Source: Rotaria sp. Silwood1
Lineage: Eukaryota > Rotifera > Eurotatoria > Philodinida > Philodinidae
Assembly (NCBI GenBank): GCA_905250075.1
Contig: CAJNOP010000010.1
Coordinates: forward strand, 682,001-746,000
DNA length: 64,000 nucleotides
Reading direction: 5' to 3'
Part shown: one piece after another, positions 36,120 to 48,634 of the stretch
Numbering within the stretch: position 1 is the first letter of the stretch
Layout of the letters: each line of letters begins with the position of its first letter
Made by a program: the position numbers and the translations under genes
Notes under the pieces: model-generated
Told to the model about the DNA's origin: nothing
The model's database searches: none
The model's input: the letters and a program-made list of their open reading frames with translations, nothing else

Positions 36120-36934
36120 TGTTGTATTTATTACACAACTATTTGATTGTTGAGACGAAGTTTGTATGTGTTAATGATTTTGAAATTTTACTTAATAAAT
36201 AATCAAGCTAGAGGCTATACTCATAACCATTAAATTTTATATTCCTACTTCTTTTTCACTATAAATGGACACTATCCTATGGATCTACTATATTAGATCA
36301 GATCGCATGACTTCTATTAAAGATCTACATTGTTCAATATCCTCGTTGTTGTTCTTTTCATATTTTTGTTTTTTTCACTCGTGTGGCCAAAATTCTTTAG
36401 ACAAATACTTTAGCATAAGATTCTTGCCTAAAAAAGTAGATCTGTACTTTTTGGCAAAGCTCATACGAATCGAATCTTGTCTGATGAAGATAAAATGATT
36501 TTATCAAACAAGACTATTGTCTTTTCGGTACTGATATATTTTTATTTCAAGGTAGTACAAAAATGATACACAAACCAATGCAAAAGCTAACTACAATAAA
36601 AGTATATTCAATGCCATGCGATTTCAGACAAACTAAAAAGGAATGAGATGGAAAATATTTATAATCATAAATTAATTTCATATGCTTTTTATAAATCTAA
36701 CATATTCTATTAGGAAGAAGAAACAATGAATAACATAATCTATTTATATTAATAATAAGGGCATGTTATTATGGCCGATTGACTTCATTTAACTACATTC
36801 TCTGGAGTCGATAATGATTGATCTATCGTCGATGTCTTGCATTTTTATCCTATCGTTTGTATGAAATTTCTAAAACCAACCACATTTTGATGCACTAATG
36901 AGTCAACCAATGTACTGTTGATATCAATTATATG
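36120..36934. other. Spacer after receptor 3
   Basis: AT-rich. A small hairpin-like stretch lies near 36478-36515 (TTGTCTGATGAAGATAAAAT facing GATTTTATCAAACAAGAC). No gene recognised. Confidence 0.4.
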
Positions 36935-37950
36935 GGTTTAACTGATTTACTATGCGAAGTCATTCATGATATAAATAGGATGCCACTGTTCATTCAATTG
37001 AACGCAATAACGATTCTCTCTTGTCAAGCAGAAATGAATAAATATCATGCAAACATTTCTGTATATGTCATATCGAAGCGGTTTCAACAAAGTTTAATAC
37101 TAAAATTATTGATCATTTGAATGACATTGTTAATACTGATAGTGATACTTAGTTTTTCTGCTAAGCAACAGACATTTATTTGATGAAACAATTAATAATA
37201 TATAAACTACTAAGAAAAATTGACAGAGTATAAGTTAATTATAAAATTGTTATAACTTTTGCGATTGGAACTACCTAATATTAGGATTATAATAAATGGA
37301 ACATTTTCAATAGTAGTATTAATAAGCTATCAATAACCGTTGTTGTTTTTGCAGAACTAAATGTGGTTGTAGCTGATGTGGTAAAGATGTTTCGGTTTTT
37401 TTCGTAAGTAGTCTATATTTTCTCGCCATTGCAGAAGATGGTACAGACGAAACCATCATGCTGTTGAAGTTTTTAGCGTTAGTTATGAGTGAAGTGAAAC
37501 TATATACTAGGTTTATGAGTAAGTGTGGTACACGTTTTATTTGTATTCATTTATCAATACTACTATTGAAAATGTTCCATTTATAATAATCCAATTATGA
37601 AGTAGTTCCAATCGCAAAAGTTATAACAATTTTATAATTAACTTATACTCTGTCAATTTTTCTTAGTAGTTTGTATATTATTAATTGTTTCATCAAATAA
37701 ATGTCTGTTGCTTAGCAGAAAAACTAAGGATTACTATCAAAATTAACAATGTCATCCAATTGATCAATAATTTTAGTATTAAACTTTGTCGCAACAACTT
37801 CGATAAACAGGATAAGTTCGATACGACATATATGTGATATGTACTCATATATTCCCTGTTCAGTATCCGAGTTTGAATGCATATCAATAATAGCAACCAT
37901 ACAATAGACCGAACATTAATGCAACATAGGAAAATCCAGTCAATCAATAA
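36935..37950. repeat. Large inverted duplication with unique centre
   Basis: The arms are about 36935-37340 and 37540-37950. The inner 190 bp are nearly identical: CTTTTGCGATTGGAACTACC at 37256 faces AGTTCCAATCGCAAAAGTTA at 37604, and TTTTTCTGCTAAGCAACAGACATTTATTTG faces its complement near 37695-37725. The outer parts are more diverged. About 200 bp of unrelated sequence separate the arms. Both arms encode the same short peptide, which is a property of the repeat and not evidence for genes. No target duplication is certain. Confidence 0.8.
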
Positions 37951-38214
37951 AATACAAATAAAGATTGTGATTGTTTATATCTTGCCAGACTTTGAAAATA
38001 CTAATTTCTTGTTTAAGTATCATGTTGAAAAGTACAGAAAGAAAATTTTGTCTCGATGAACAGTAAATTTGTAAAAGTAGAAGAAGGTAGTCACACAAAA
38101 AGAAAGTTATTCATCACTAACAATCAGTATGAGAAAATGATTTTTTTTTGTGTAAACAAAGAACAACATTGAAATACAAATGTCTTTTTATGTTATCCTT
38201 GAATTGTTTGATTA

Positions 38215-38814
38215 TTATTTTCTATTTGCCATATACGCACAGAACTACCAAATACAATAAAAATTACATTTGAAAATAAAATTTTTAAAACTATCTTACT
38301 TCGTCAAATAAAATATAGCCACCTTTATTAGTATCGATTTTATTGAATTCTTGTCTTAAATAACCTTCATCTGAATCATCTTCACCTAATAATGAAAAAC
38401 CTTTTTTAAATTCACTAAAGCTAATACGATGATCATCATTAGTATCTAGTTCTTCGAATGCTTGACTTAATTTATTATAATAATGAAGAAATTCAACAAT
38501 CTTTTCAAATTCTTTTAGTTCAACAAAACCATTCTAAAATAAAACAAATTACTTTAGCATCATAATCTACATCATATATTCTCTCCTACTCCGCTTGTAT
38601 CAGCTGCTTTATATGCTCGCATAATAGCTTTTTTATTTTTTGCAAGTTGAGGATAGTGATGAACGATAGCTCGATCAATTTCTGCTAATGACAAATGACC
38701 ATTACCGTTGTCAAATTGTTTGAATAACTAGAAAAAAAAAAGAATATTACTCAAAACAATTTTAGCAATAGTCCATACTTTTTTAATTTCTTCTTTGCTC
38801 ATTTTCGACGACAT
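38215..38814 (-). CDS. Four-EF-hand calcium-binding protein, four exons
   Basis: On the minus strand: exon 1 38779-38814, exon 2 38590-38727, exon 3 38300-38533, exon 4 38215-38244. Introns are 51, 56 and 55 nt, all GT/AG and phase 0; the product is 145 residues. Loops: EF2 DTSGNGFVELKE (spanning the exon 2/3 junction), EF3 DTNDDHRISFSE and EF4 DTNKGGYILFDE each keep the 12-residue pattern with final Glu. EF1 reads DNGNGHLSLAE, one residue short of a normal loop, so calcium binding there is doubtful. The layout with RISFSEFKKGF and ending FDEFCAYMA resembles flagellar/ciliary and protist-type 25-kDa EF-hand proteins more than calmodulin. The role is probably calcium sensing; partner unknown. 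Exons are short, so it is not visible as one open frame. Confidence 0.85.
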
Positions 38815-39814
38815 TATTATAAAATGATTAAAGATTCTTCTTGAATAATTTTATATTACGAATTCTCTTCGTCGAAAAGGTTTGTTCGGGGTCGTAGGGT
38901 AACAGTACAACTAAAATGTTAATCAAATAGAAACAGAGCAAATTCTTTTTTCTCTCATCAAATTGTAAAAAAAATGAGAGCCTCTCCAAGGCAACCTGCA
39001 GTGTTTGCGAATGAGTAATTCCATCTCAATCTCTTTCTTTTTCTTGTTTCAACAAACTATGAGATTGGTGTATAGGCAGGAAGAAAAAAAACTTGACTAA
39101 TTTTTCTTCTAACCTTAAAACAACACGTTGATGTATTTAAGAAAGCAGATAAAAAAATGTTTTAAGTAATTTAAAAAAAAGCTAGATTGTTCTTTGCTGA
39201 CGTAAGGAAACATGTAGCGTGAAATTTTGAAGGAAGTAAACGTCATTTTTTTAAAATAATTCTTTATACGCGTCATGTCATGTGTAAATGAAGGATTATT
39301 TATGAGTAAAAGTGTATAAGTAGATGTCCTTGATCTATTTTTAAAAATATTTCTATTATAAAAATATAATCAAATTTTCATTAATCACAGAAAATCTACG
39401 ATATGGAATGATCAATAAGTATTGGGTAATAAGATCATCTATGCATTAAAGTTCGTTAAGGTACAAAATTGGCTTTGACATTTTTATTATCATGTAATAT
39501 CATAAACATGTTGATTGCAAATAAGTATAAAACAAAACTGGATTCAAATAAGTAAAAGATTACAAAACTAAAAAACTCTTACTGCCGTTGAATTCATCTT
39601 AATTTAGTTAGTTCAGCGTACATGTGTCACAGGTAAAATTAAATTTTAGGTAAAAAAACGCTAAGAATGGAAGGTCGTGTAACTGCAAGTTGAGGAGACT
39701 AATCATATTCGAATCCAATCAATAATCCCACCACCAAACTAACTTAGATAAAATATGAGCTGCATATGATGTATGGAAAATGAGATATTCCATTTTCTCG
39801 ATATTTCATCGATC
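38815..39814. other. Upstream region of the EF-hand gene and spacer
   Basis: Contains a pyrimidine-rich CTCAATCTCTTTCTTTTTC stretch near 39025 (plus strand). No gene recognised. Confidence 0.4.
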
Positions 39815-40120
39815 ATATGGTCACACTACAAAATTGCAACAGCATTTATGTTTCGTTTCTCGTCATAGTGAATAGAGCAAGACGAGCTACATAAGAAAAA
39901 ACAATATCATGCATATTAATAACCAGTTTTACGAAGTCTAATAAAGCATTATAAATAAATATAAGGGTAATAGCCACGAAATTCTGATTACTGTAGAATT
40001 ACTTTTTTGATATGCATAATATTGTTTTTTTTCTTATGTAGCTTGTCGTGCTCTTGTCACCGTGACGAAAAATGAAAAATAAATGCTATTGCAAATTTGT
40101 AGTGGATGTGAGCATGATGA
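39815..40120. repeat. Foldback element of about 0.3 kb
   Basis: TTGCAACAGCATTTATGTTTCG (39834) faces AATAAATGCTATTGCAAA (40079), and GACGAGCTACATAAGAAAAA (39881) faces TTTTTTCTTATGTAGCTTGTCG (40026). Arms are about 110 bp with good identity; the centre is near 39965. No coding content. Confidence 0.75.
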
Positions 40121-41440
40121 AAGAGACATCCACAGCCTGTTATTATCTTGAACGGTGCCGTAAAAAAAGAACTTTCGAGTCTCCGAAAAAGCGATTGTTT
40201 TTTGAAACATTCACTATAGCCTTTTAATTGAGAGTAGCGAAGTTCTCTTCAATAAACATCAGTTTTTTTGATGGCAATAAGTATTAGAAGAACTATAGCC
40301 CAATCGATCTTTAATTGCTCATTCTTCAAAATACTTTAGGTGGAAAACAATCCATGGCTAAAAAGTTTCTAGCTACGCCACTGGTACAACTAGAGATGCG
40401 CAGATGACAAAACACACCATGGTGCCAAAGGATATAGACGGCATGCTCTCTCAGTTCATCGAAATTTACAGTGTTAGAGTGAATAGTGAAATATTGCCAG
40501 TGATTCATCGCTATAGCATCTACTAGCGTACTGATTACATCCACGTTTGGCGCAGTAGACAAGCATCAACTCTATTAAAATATGCCTTTTTTATTGTGGT
40601 GTGTTTCAATGCTTTAGTAAGCATTGATGCAAATGTATCAGTGTACACTAACTAAACAGAGCCAATAAGCAGTAAACTAAAACTATAAATCTTTAAGTGC
40701 AGAATGTATATTTCCACTCTATAATTTTTTTTTTTTCGGTAATAAAACCATCTTTGCTGAAAAACAATGAAAATTTTCTCAACGTTAGAGAATGCACGCC
40801 CCACAGTCAGCACATTCCTGTTTCTATCAACTAATCATTTATTAATGTGAATAGTATATGCAGTTAACATTAGTTTTTATTGTAACACGAGACAAGATTT
40901 GGTGTGGACGAAAAGTTTGTAAAAGATTAGCTATTGTTGTTTACAATAATCCAGACACAAATTTTTGTTTATATATATCGTAATAATTTTGATAAGTTGA
41001 TCATATTCCATACTCAAGTTTAATTAATGAAATTTGATACGTCTCTGATGTTTCTTCTTTCTTTTCTAATATAATTTTGTTTAAAAGCATCTATCATCAT
41101 TTGTTTATAATCGCTAGAATACTCATACGATAAGAAGAACATATAACAAAACAACACAAGGTTCGATTTCACAGTTAATATTTAATTTAAAAACGATCAA
41201 ATAAACTAACAAAACAACCAAGAAAATATTGATCGATTATCACGTCAGCACTAGTACTGCAATCATATTGACTAGTTATTATTTTTACTGAAATTCTCGA
41301 TAATAACTGAAAGCATCAGTTCATGCTTTAGGACCAAGTTGACGTATCTGTATATAATGTACTGTCATAAACTAAATAAATTTATTAAAATTAAGAATTT
41401 GTAGCACATTTAAATTCATTCAATAGTTTGAAAAAAACTG
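40121..41440. other. Noncoding spacer
   Basis: No gene recognised. The 78-codon minus frame at 40326-40562 has a somewhat higher GC content than its surroundings but no recognisable family. Confidence 0.4.
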
Positions 41441-41444
41441 AAGT

Positions 41445-42583
41445 CTTATTTTTTTGGCTGTTCTCTATCTTCAAACCATTCTTTAACTTAAGCAGTTGCA
41501 TTAAGTCTTTATAATTTTTCTTCATTAAGCATTTCTTCTTCACGTATTTTAATATCTTTAACCGTTCTTACAAATGCTGCATCTACTTTATGATTACGCC
41601 CACGATAACAAGTAGTTACAAGATTTGCAACACAACATGATCTTTAGAAAAAGTTGGATGATAATCTATGAATAAAATCTAAATAACTTTCCTATATTTT
41701 ATAATAATGAATGATTGATGAAGAAAAACCTATCCAAATAATTGAACAACTTCTTTTAATTCAAGACGAATAACAGCAACTGTTGTATTAGTATCATATC
41801 TTAATTCATTTTGAAAATCCTGCGACAATATTTTTAAAGCACGGAATACTTCAGAATAATTGCTGTATTTGATTTAATAAGGATACGAAAGTCCTCTGTT
41901 TGAAGAGAAACTTTAATCACTTGTCCGTGTTCATAATTACGTGAACCAATGATTACTCCGAAAAATAGTCCAGATACAAATTCAGTGGCTATATTCGCAT
42001 CTATTCCTACATAATAAAATATTTCATGTAAACAAACATTCATAGATGACATTTGTAATGTATATAAAAGAAACAGACATTAGAAAAAGATACAGCCAAA
42101 TCATTGCTTTGTATGTAGAACTTGATTGCAATACATGTTCGTTCAACAAATTGATGTGCTAAAATAAATAGCAAAATATCAGTATCTCTTATAGTTTCAA
42201 CTAGATTTGGATAAGCTAGTTGGATAAGATTTGTTTTAAGAATAATTAATCGACGAATCTATAGATGATTTTGTTTCTTGTAATAAAATAAAGCTGACAA
42301 GATTAGGCATAAATTGTTGACTTAGTAGATACTTGATATTTTTGTGCTCTTCATTAATATATTTCAGTTAGTTTTCATTCATTAACTATTACGTCTTAAA
42401 CATACATTCGTATTTTATTCTCAAATGTATTAAATTTAATAATATTATTGTCAATAATTTTCACAACTGTTGAATTCTTAATTGCTAATATAGAACAGAA
42501 TCATTAACATAATAGTTTAAATTTAATGTACACCCATTATCACTATCAACGATAGCAGCACGTTTTCGTGGATCACTTATCTG
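41445..42583 (-). pseudogene. Decayed NAD-dependent glycerol-3-phosphate dehydrogenase
   Basis: Fragments appear in family order on the minus strand. RKRAAIVDSDNG (42540-42575) is the Rossmann loop, normally RVAIVGSGNWG. DTDILLFILAHQFVERT (about 42145-42195) matches the usual 'ADIL.FVVPHQF'. GIDANIATEF and EHGQVIKVSLQTEDFRI (41880-42005) match 'GANIA.E' and 'QG..LK.L.QTPNFRI'. VFRALK keeps the lysine of 'CGALKN'. AVIRLELKEVVQLFG (41750-41795) matches 'AVIRLGLMEM..F...F', and [18 protein letters not shown] (about 41585-41640) matches 'CGVADL.TTCYGGRN'. The lost glycines of the NAD loop, several frame shifts and at least three in-frame TAA codons show it is dead. The normal enzyme interconverts dihydroxyacetone phosphate and glycerol 3-phosphate in the cytosol. 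Confidence 0.85.
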
Positions 42584-43961
42584 TAAAAGAAAATTATACT
42601 AATCGAAAAATTATAACATAGATACGACTCTGAGATTCTTATTGCTAACAATCTTCTACAAAAATGATATCTATCTTGAACTTAAGCTTCTATTGTTATT
42701 AGTGTTTCAGTGGCCTATATGCAATGTATCAAGTAAGAGACACCAGAAAATAACAAAAGTTGTTCATGAAAGAATGAAAGTATTGTTTCATTTTAATCAC
42801 TTCTCTTACATGTACAACATTGTTGTGTAAAATAATTAGTATCATGTACAACTACTAATCTCTATCTTTTATCCAAACATGAGGTAATATTATAAAATAC
42901 TCTTTAGCCGCTGTTTTAAGTTAATACAATTGACACTGAAAGAGGTAACAAAAGTGTGATAAAAATACTATGTCGATGTCAATGTGTGTGCTGGTCTGTC
43001 ATAGAAACTAAAGATAAGGACATGTATTTTACAAATATAAAGCTCTCCTGCAATATTTATAATCGAAGGAAATAAATGATGATTACATAGTTGAACAAAA
43101 CATACATCTGTTGTGAAATTGATCAGATCTATTTTCAGAAACTTTTGAAAGATCTCCGGTTGCAAATTAGTTATGCTCTAATAACTCAATGATTGAAAAA
43201 GAATTGCATATGCTGTTTTATTTTTAGAAATAAACTACTAAAACCAAAATGGATTCTTAACCTGTTATTACTAAAATGAAAATGAATACACAGCATTATT
43301 TTGTAATATACATTCACGAGACAAATTCAATGAAATCTTAGATTCGTTTGTTGCATTTCATTCACACTGTTAAAACAGATAGATTCGACGTGAACACCTT
43401 TCACCCAAAAGAAAATCGGTGTATGTATGTCAACAATAACTATGACTGCAATAAAAACAAAACAATAAGTAACTTTTGTCAATCCACATGATCTCAAATT
43501 GAAAAATATTTAATACATGCTGCTTATGCCGAATTTGTAGTTTATCACAGCTATTTAGCTTAGAATAAAATTGAACCGTCAAATAATTGTAGAAAATGAT
43601 CTATTTTTTGCATGTTCAAATGATAGATAGATAAGAAGATATCATTTTCCAAAACCATATATTGATACATCGTTTTGTTGTTACTGAAACAAATTAAAAC
43701 AATGTGGAATTTATATAGTGTTAATATTGAAGTTTTTCCTTGCGAAGCAACTATCCTAACTGGCATCTTCACTTTAAGCTCATATATGATTCACAGGCAG
43801 GTCTCAGTGAGATAAGCAAAAGTCTAGAAGTATTCTTCCCCATGTATCTTTGTTGCCGAGCTCTAATTGGTTAAGTAGAATTTCGAATCCTTTGTGGATA
43901 GTTCCCAAAAACATTAAATAAAAGAATTTGAATATAACATTTTGTTTTTGGATGGGTCTAA
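42584..43961. other. Noncoding DNA upstream of the dehydrogenase pseudogene
   Basis: AT-rich. Short frames at 42642, 42968 and 43560 have no recognisable family. The missing first exon of the dead dehydrogenase was not found. Confidence 0.4.
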
Positions 43962-44147
43962 TGGCTCTTAGAATATCCTAGAAGTTTCAGTCGAAAACAA
44001 ATATGTTCCTTCGTCAGAATATTGAATTTCCAAAACCAGCTTTTTACTACAAATATGTCACAAAAATAGAATTCATTTGAAAATTCAATAACTTGACGAA
44101 GGAACATTGTTTTTGACTGAAACCTTCAGCATATTCTAAGAGTCACT
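43962..44147. repeat. Small foldback element
   Basis: TGGCTCTTAGAATATCCTAG (43962) faces ATATTCTAAGAGTCACT (44131), and ATGTTCCTTCGTCA (44002) faces TGACGAAGGAACAT (44094). Arms are about 85 bp and the centre is near 44055. No target duplication is clear. Confidence 0.7.
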
Positions 44148-45512
44148 AGAAATAACAATAAACGAAACTTTGGACCAAAGCTTCGTTTTTCAGTCTTCCG
44201 AGGAGTACCAAAAAATAGATTTAAACAAATCTAGTAGACCAGTTATAACTCGGCGCTGTAGGCCTATTGGAATGAATCCTTTTAGTCTTTTGCTGTTCTC
44301 ACTAATATCTATCTGTTGGTCTCATATGAGCTCAAACGGCGGGTGTCACGTAATGTAGTTCCTTCGTTAGTTGCTTTTTTTAATCTATTTTTTTACTACA
44401 TAACAACATATCTCTCTTTCATTCTAGCGAAATGAAGTATCTTACGTCAAATATTTCTAATATTCCAGCTGTCATTATTCACAAAATTACTTACGCTTGG
44501 CGAAATATAAATATGTTTATTTCAAACTGATCGTAAAATATTTAAACGCATTCGCTCAACGTTAACTTAGCATACATCACCTGCCATTAATATATACTGA
44601 ATTTAGACAAACAACAGAATAGGTTTTACATTGAATTATCTTCTATTCAACAAATAGGTAGTGAAATTAATTATTTTGATTAGATTTTAGTTTTCCTAAA
44701 TAATAAACAAGATAATTTTTTGCTAAGTTGTAAATCGTTGACTGCGCTTAAAGTAAAATCTCTCTATCAGAACTATTAAAAAGCGTTCACATATAAAGAT
44801 GTTCAACTTAGAGAGTTGACGTATGATTTGCTGCGAAACGAAGAAACTATTCCAGAATATCTGTTTTTATCCTAGGTCCTACTTAAAACAACTGGCTATT
44901 TATGCTCTTGATCATTTTTTTCGCCTAAATATCTTCAATTGAAAGATTTTTCAGTTAACACACAAAATTTAGTATTTTTTAATATCCTCTAGTTTTATGT
45001 GTCTTTCTGCTTTTAAAGTAATATCAATATAAATTAAGTCTGATTCTAAATCAGTAATCTATTGAACTTTTCTTGCAAAATAAACTCCTGTGATAATGTC
45101 ATTCTTTTCTTTAGACATAGAGCAATGGAATTATGCACCAAATGTATATACTCATAATTGATACGAAACAGATCACAAACGATAGAAAGAACTTTAATAA
45201 AAGCATTATATGAGCATTCACAGTTTAGATGCTACAATAACAAGAGAGACTAAAAGAAATGTTTATTAATCAAAGCTAGGATGTGTTGATGTTGGAGAGA
45301 GACATTTCCAGCAAAAATCAATCGATTGGACTTGAGATCGTACATAATTTGGACGTCTTCATTTTAAAAATGTATTTACTAACATTGTGTATCTAATCAG
45401 TGACATTCGTGTCAATACGTTTAACAGGTATGTTAACAGAACGAGCGAATTGTATGAATCAGCGTTCTTTTTCGCCATCAGCCATGATGGTATTCTTTTT
45501 TCAATTGTGCTT
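44148..45512. other. Noncoding spacer
   Basis: AT-rich apart from a GC-richer patch near 44230-44350. No gene or repeat recognised. Confidence 0.4.
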
Positions 45513-45600
45513 GGTGGAAAAAACCAGCTGCCTGGTAGCTCGAGTATGGTGGAAAAAACCAACTATCTGGTAGCCCGAGTATGGTGGAAAAAACCAACTG
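45513..45600. repeat. 35-bp tandem repeat, about 2.5 copies
   Basis: GGTGGAAAAAACCA starts at 45513, 45548 and 45583, with CTGGTAGCTCGAGTAT-type sequence between. The copies differ by a few bases. A 101-codon frame runs across it, but the sequence is better explained as a minisatellite. Confidence 0.85.
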
Positions 45601-45756
45601 TACTAGAAAATATAAAAACAACACAACGCTTTATGCATAGCTTCATTCACAAGTGGCAAAAGAAGGTGTTTTCATTGCAAGGTAAGACATAATTGTCTTC
45701 GATGTGTTTCCCTTTTTTCTCTTCTATTTCTCGGTGTGACTGTTGGCATTCTATCC

Positions 45757-46026
45757 TCTGACACTCACATCTACATGTTCACTCACAACCACACCCGCAT
45801 CCATTCCCCATACCCAGAACCTATACTCATCCCCGACACACCCACACCGATACACAGACCCTCTGCTCTACTTCCACTCTCAGCCATACCCACACCCTAC
45901 CCATACTCAAACCCACGCTCACAGACACACTCATCCCCCACAACTGCAGCTCACACCCTCACACCTATACGTACACCTACAAAGTCACACTCACAGTCAT
46001 GCACCCACACATATACACTCACACTA
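45757..46026. repeat. C/A-rich, G-poor degenerate satellite tract
   Basis: About 270 bp of irregular CACACC, CCCACA and CTCACA units, strongly strand-asymmetric (almost no G) and far more GC-rich than its surroundings. Two overlapping frames (100 and 94 codons) rich in P, T, H and S arise simply from the repeat. A similar C/A-rich tract occurs at 32530-32600. Confidence 0.8.
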
Positions 46027-48634
46027 ATCCAAGATTAGATCAACCGCATTTTCATTAGGTGATTTCGCTGTATAGATGGCGACGAAAAATTATCAAAAAA
46101 ATGAGGCTTATAATTATTTCATAAAGCATGAAAAAACTACAGAAGAAATTTCTGCTTTTTGTGCAAGGTGTTTCTGGAAATAGCTGTATTATTTTTTAGT
46201 TTTGGAATTATTATATTCTTTCAAAAAACCAAACTTTTTCTCGGAACTATGTATAACTGAAAGAGGAACGGAATCTAAAACATCACACCATTGAAATTTG
46301 AATTAAAGAACTTATTTGAACAACGAGCTTCTTATACCAATTTTAATTTACATTGTATATTGACTTCACAACATCGTTCAAAAAAAAAGAAAAGAAAAAA
46401 GTAGTACAACTATTTTTGTTATAAACTGATTCATTTAATAAAATACCTCTGTAACAAATGAATTTCATCTACGTCTTAAATAATTCGATTAGTATTATAT
46501 TTTTTATCGTTTTACTTTATGCTTTATATACTAAATAATGATTGATAGGTATTGAATAATTGCTGAAAAACATTTTGTCCCTTGTAAGAAAAATCTTAGT
46601 TATTCTCTGCATGATTTGATGTTCCTTTCACGGTTATTCCTGTACTTGTTTGAATTGTAGAATTCCTTGACTTGTCTTGTTTAATTGCAACACATAACTG
46701 TAAGAATAACTCGTTATTTATTACTAAAAAACATGTAAGACGACAGTATCCAAAAATAAAAACTCCTAAAAGTATTTTTATTCTTTGTTTGACATAAAAT
46801 ACTAATCAAACATAAAAATGTACTGACCCTATGATCATTTACTATTACAAGCTTACATTAGTCAAATATAAATTGTTCTACGAATATCTTCTAAAAAAAC
46901 AGACAAGGAAAATATCATTTTATTGTGTTTAATTAATATTAACTTCGTATGCAAAAGAATCTCTTGCTCGTGGTAAAGAAATAGAGAAGACTTCATTACT
47001 AAAAATTCTTTAGACAAATAATACAACGTGACATAATAATTAATCATTAACAGCCTATTATAAAGAATTTCTATGATGCTTCAGTTCCTTAGTTACAAAC
47101 ATTCATCATACTATAATGAAACAAAACGACTCAAAATCCCAAATAGATTTCAATTAGCGTTTCCCGCTTTTATTTCTATAAAAATATTATTCATTTTAGG
47201 TGATGATTACTAAGAAACAATATTACGAAGTTCTTTGAATTAAAAGTTTTTGCTGTTTTAATGAACATCGTTATCACAACTAATATGTTTTAAATTACTG
47301 ATTTTTTTGAGAATTAAAGCATTTTTTTTGGTTAGTAAAAATGTAAAATTAATATGAGTTGAGATAGAACTAATGCAAAAAAAGCTTATGAAAGGCCGCT
47401 GATTTTGAGTGACTTTTACAAATGAATATAATCCAAGTGCTATTCATCGAGTTTCTGAATTAAAAATAGACGAATCTTTAAATGGACCAAAAGAAACCTT
47501 ATGTGTTAGATCTATATGAATTATATTTACTCTTAAAAAATTATGATTCTATATAATATCCTTGCTGAGATATTGATTGCACAAATTTATGACATCTAAG
47601 TAAGATTAAGTCCTAACCAAATCAATTCAAACTATATCTCCGCAAGGATCTCATAAAGAATTTATAATTTTCTGACTGTAAATGTAACTCAAGGAGCTCT
47701 ACAATATAAAGTGTCTTTCGATTAATTTAAAGATCCGTATATTTAATAACATAGAAATCCGATAAATAGTTCTTAGATCATGTTTCTTTCTGAAAGGGGT
47801 TTAGAATTAAGTTAAATATGTTGGATATTACTTTTTACAGAGAGATCTCTTCAAATATTAAATCTTCATAGATGACCATGTATATCGAAATGATCTTGGC
47901 AGATGTTCATAGGCACAGTTTTAATTGGTTAAAATCAATTTTTTGTCATGATTGATTAAATAAATGTGTATTGTTGCTTGACTATTATTTGTGGGTGTTC
48001 ATGTATATTATAAATACATTTTCTTTTCAATATATTGTATTGCATAAGGAATTATTTTCTTGACCAGTATGCTTTCATAGTCTGTTCATTGGTTTCTATC
48101 GATTAATGCTGTTTATAATATCAATTATGTTTCTATTCAATTTATCAAAGCCATTCATAAAATCGAACAAATATGAAGAAAATATTTATCTCGGCTTTTA
48201 TCTGTTTTTTTTTAATTTTTTTGCTAGAGGTTCTTTTTACTACAATTTGTCTTCAATTTAAGATCATCCTTTATATATTCTAAACAATTTTCTTTAATAA
48301 ATAAACTGTTTGTAAGAATATAAAAACAATGTATCGTTTGATATCACTCTTAACTATTTCTTTCGTTGTAAAACAGAGTAATATAATCTAAGACGGAACG
48401 ACAAATCTATGGATGAATAAGCGAATATCTCAAAGAATATTGTATTTGAAAATGGATCGTGTAGCAACAGTGTCTCATGCATGTTATTTAAAGCGACAGC
48501 CTTAACCCTGACTGATGATTATTTTTCAAGAATTTTGTTCCATGAATTGAAAATAATTACGCATTATAAAAAGAAGTAAATCAGTTATTTATTCACTGAT
48601 TTAGATACAATAAGTTATATCGAGCTCACCTATA
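46027..48634. other. Noncoding DNA with weak exon-like segments
   Basis: On the minus strand, 46605-46697 reads as an exon-like segment preceded by TTCTTACAG and ending in TAA, encoding LCVAIKQDKSRNSTIQTSTG and a short tail. On the plus strand, 47402-47520 is open and encodes YNPSAIHRVSELKIDESLNG. Neither has a recognised family. A small hairpin lies at about 47550-47660 (ATCCTTGCTGAGATAT facing ATATCTCCGCAAGGAT). Confidence 0.35.

Noticed and set aside
36932-37947. Two similar small proteins on opposite strands
   Set aside because: They are the same segment in the two arms of an inverted repeat, with no family match.
41470-41500. TAA codons at glutamine-like positions, suggesting a variant genetic code
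   Set aside because: All intact genes in the window use TAA or TAG as genuine stops at conserved ends. The TAA codons sit in a gene with other damage.
45736-46038. Two overlapping proline/threonine/histidine-rich frames
   Set aside because: A degenerate CACACC repeat is open in more than one frame; there is no signal peptide, domain or splice structure.
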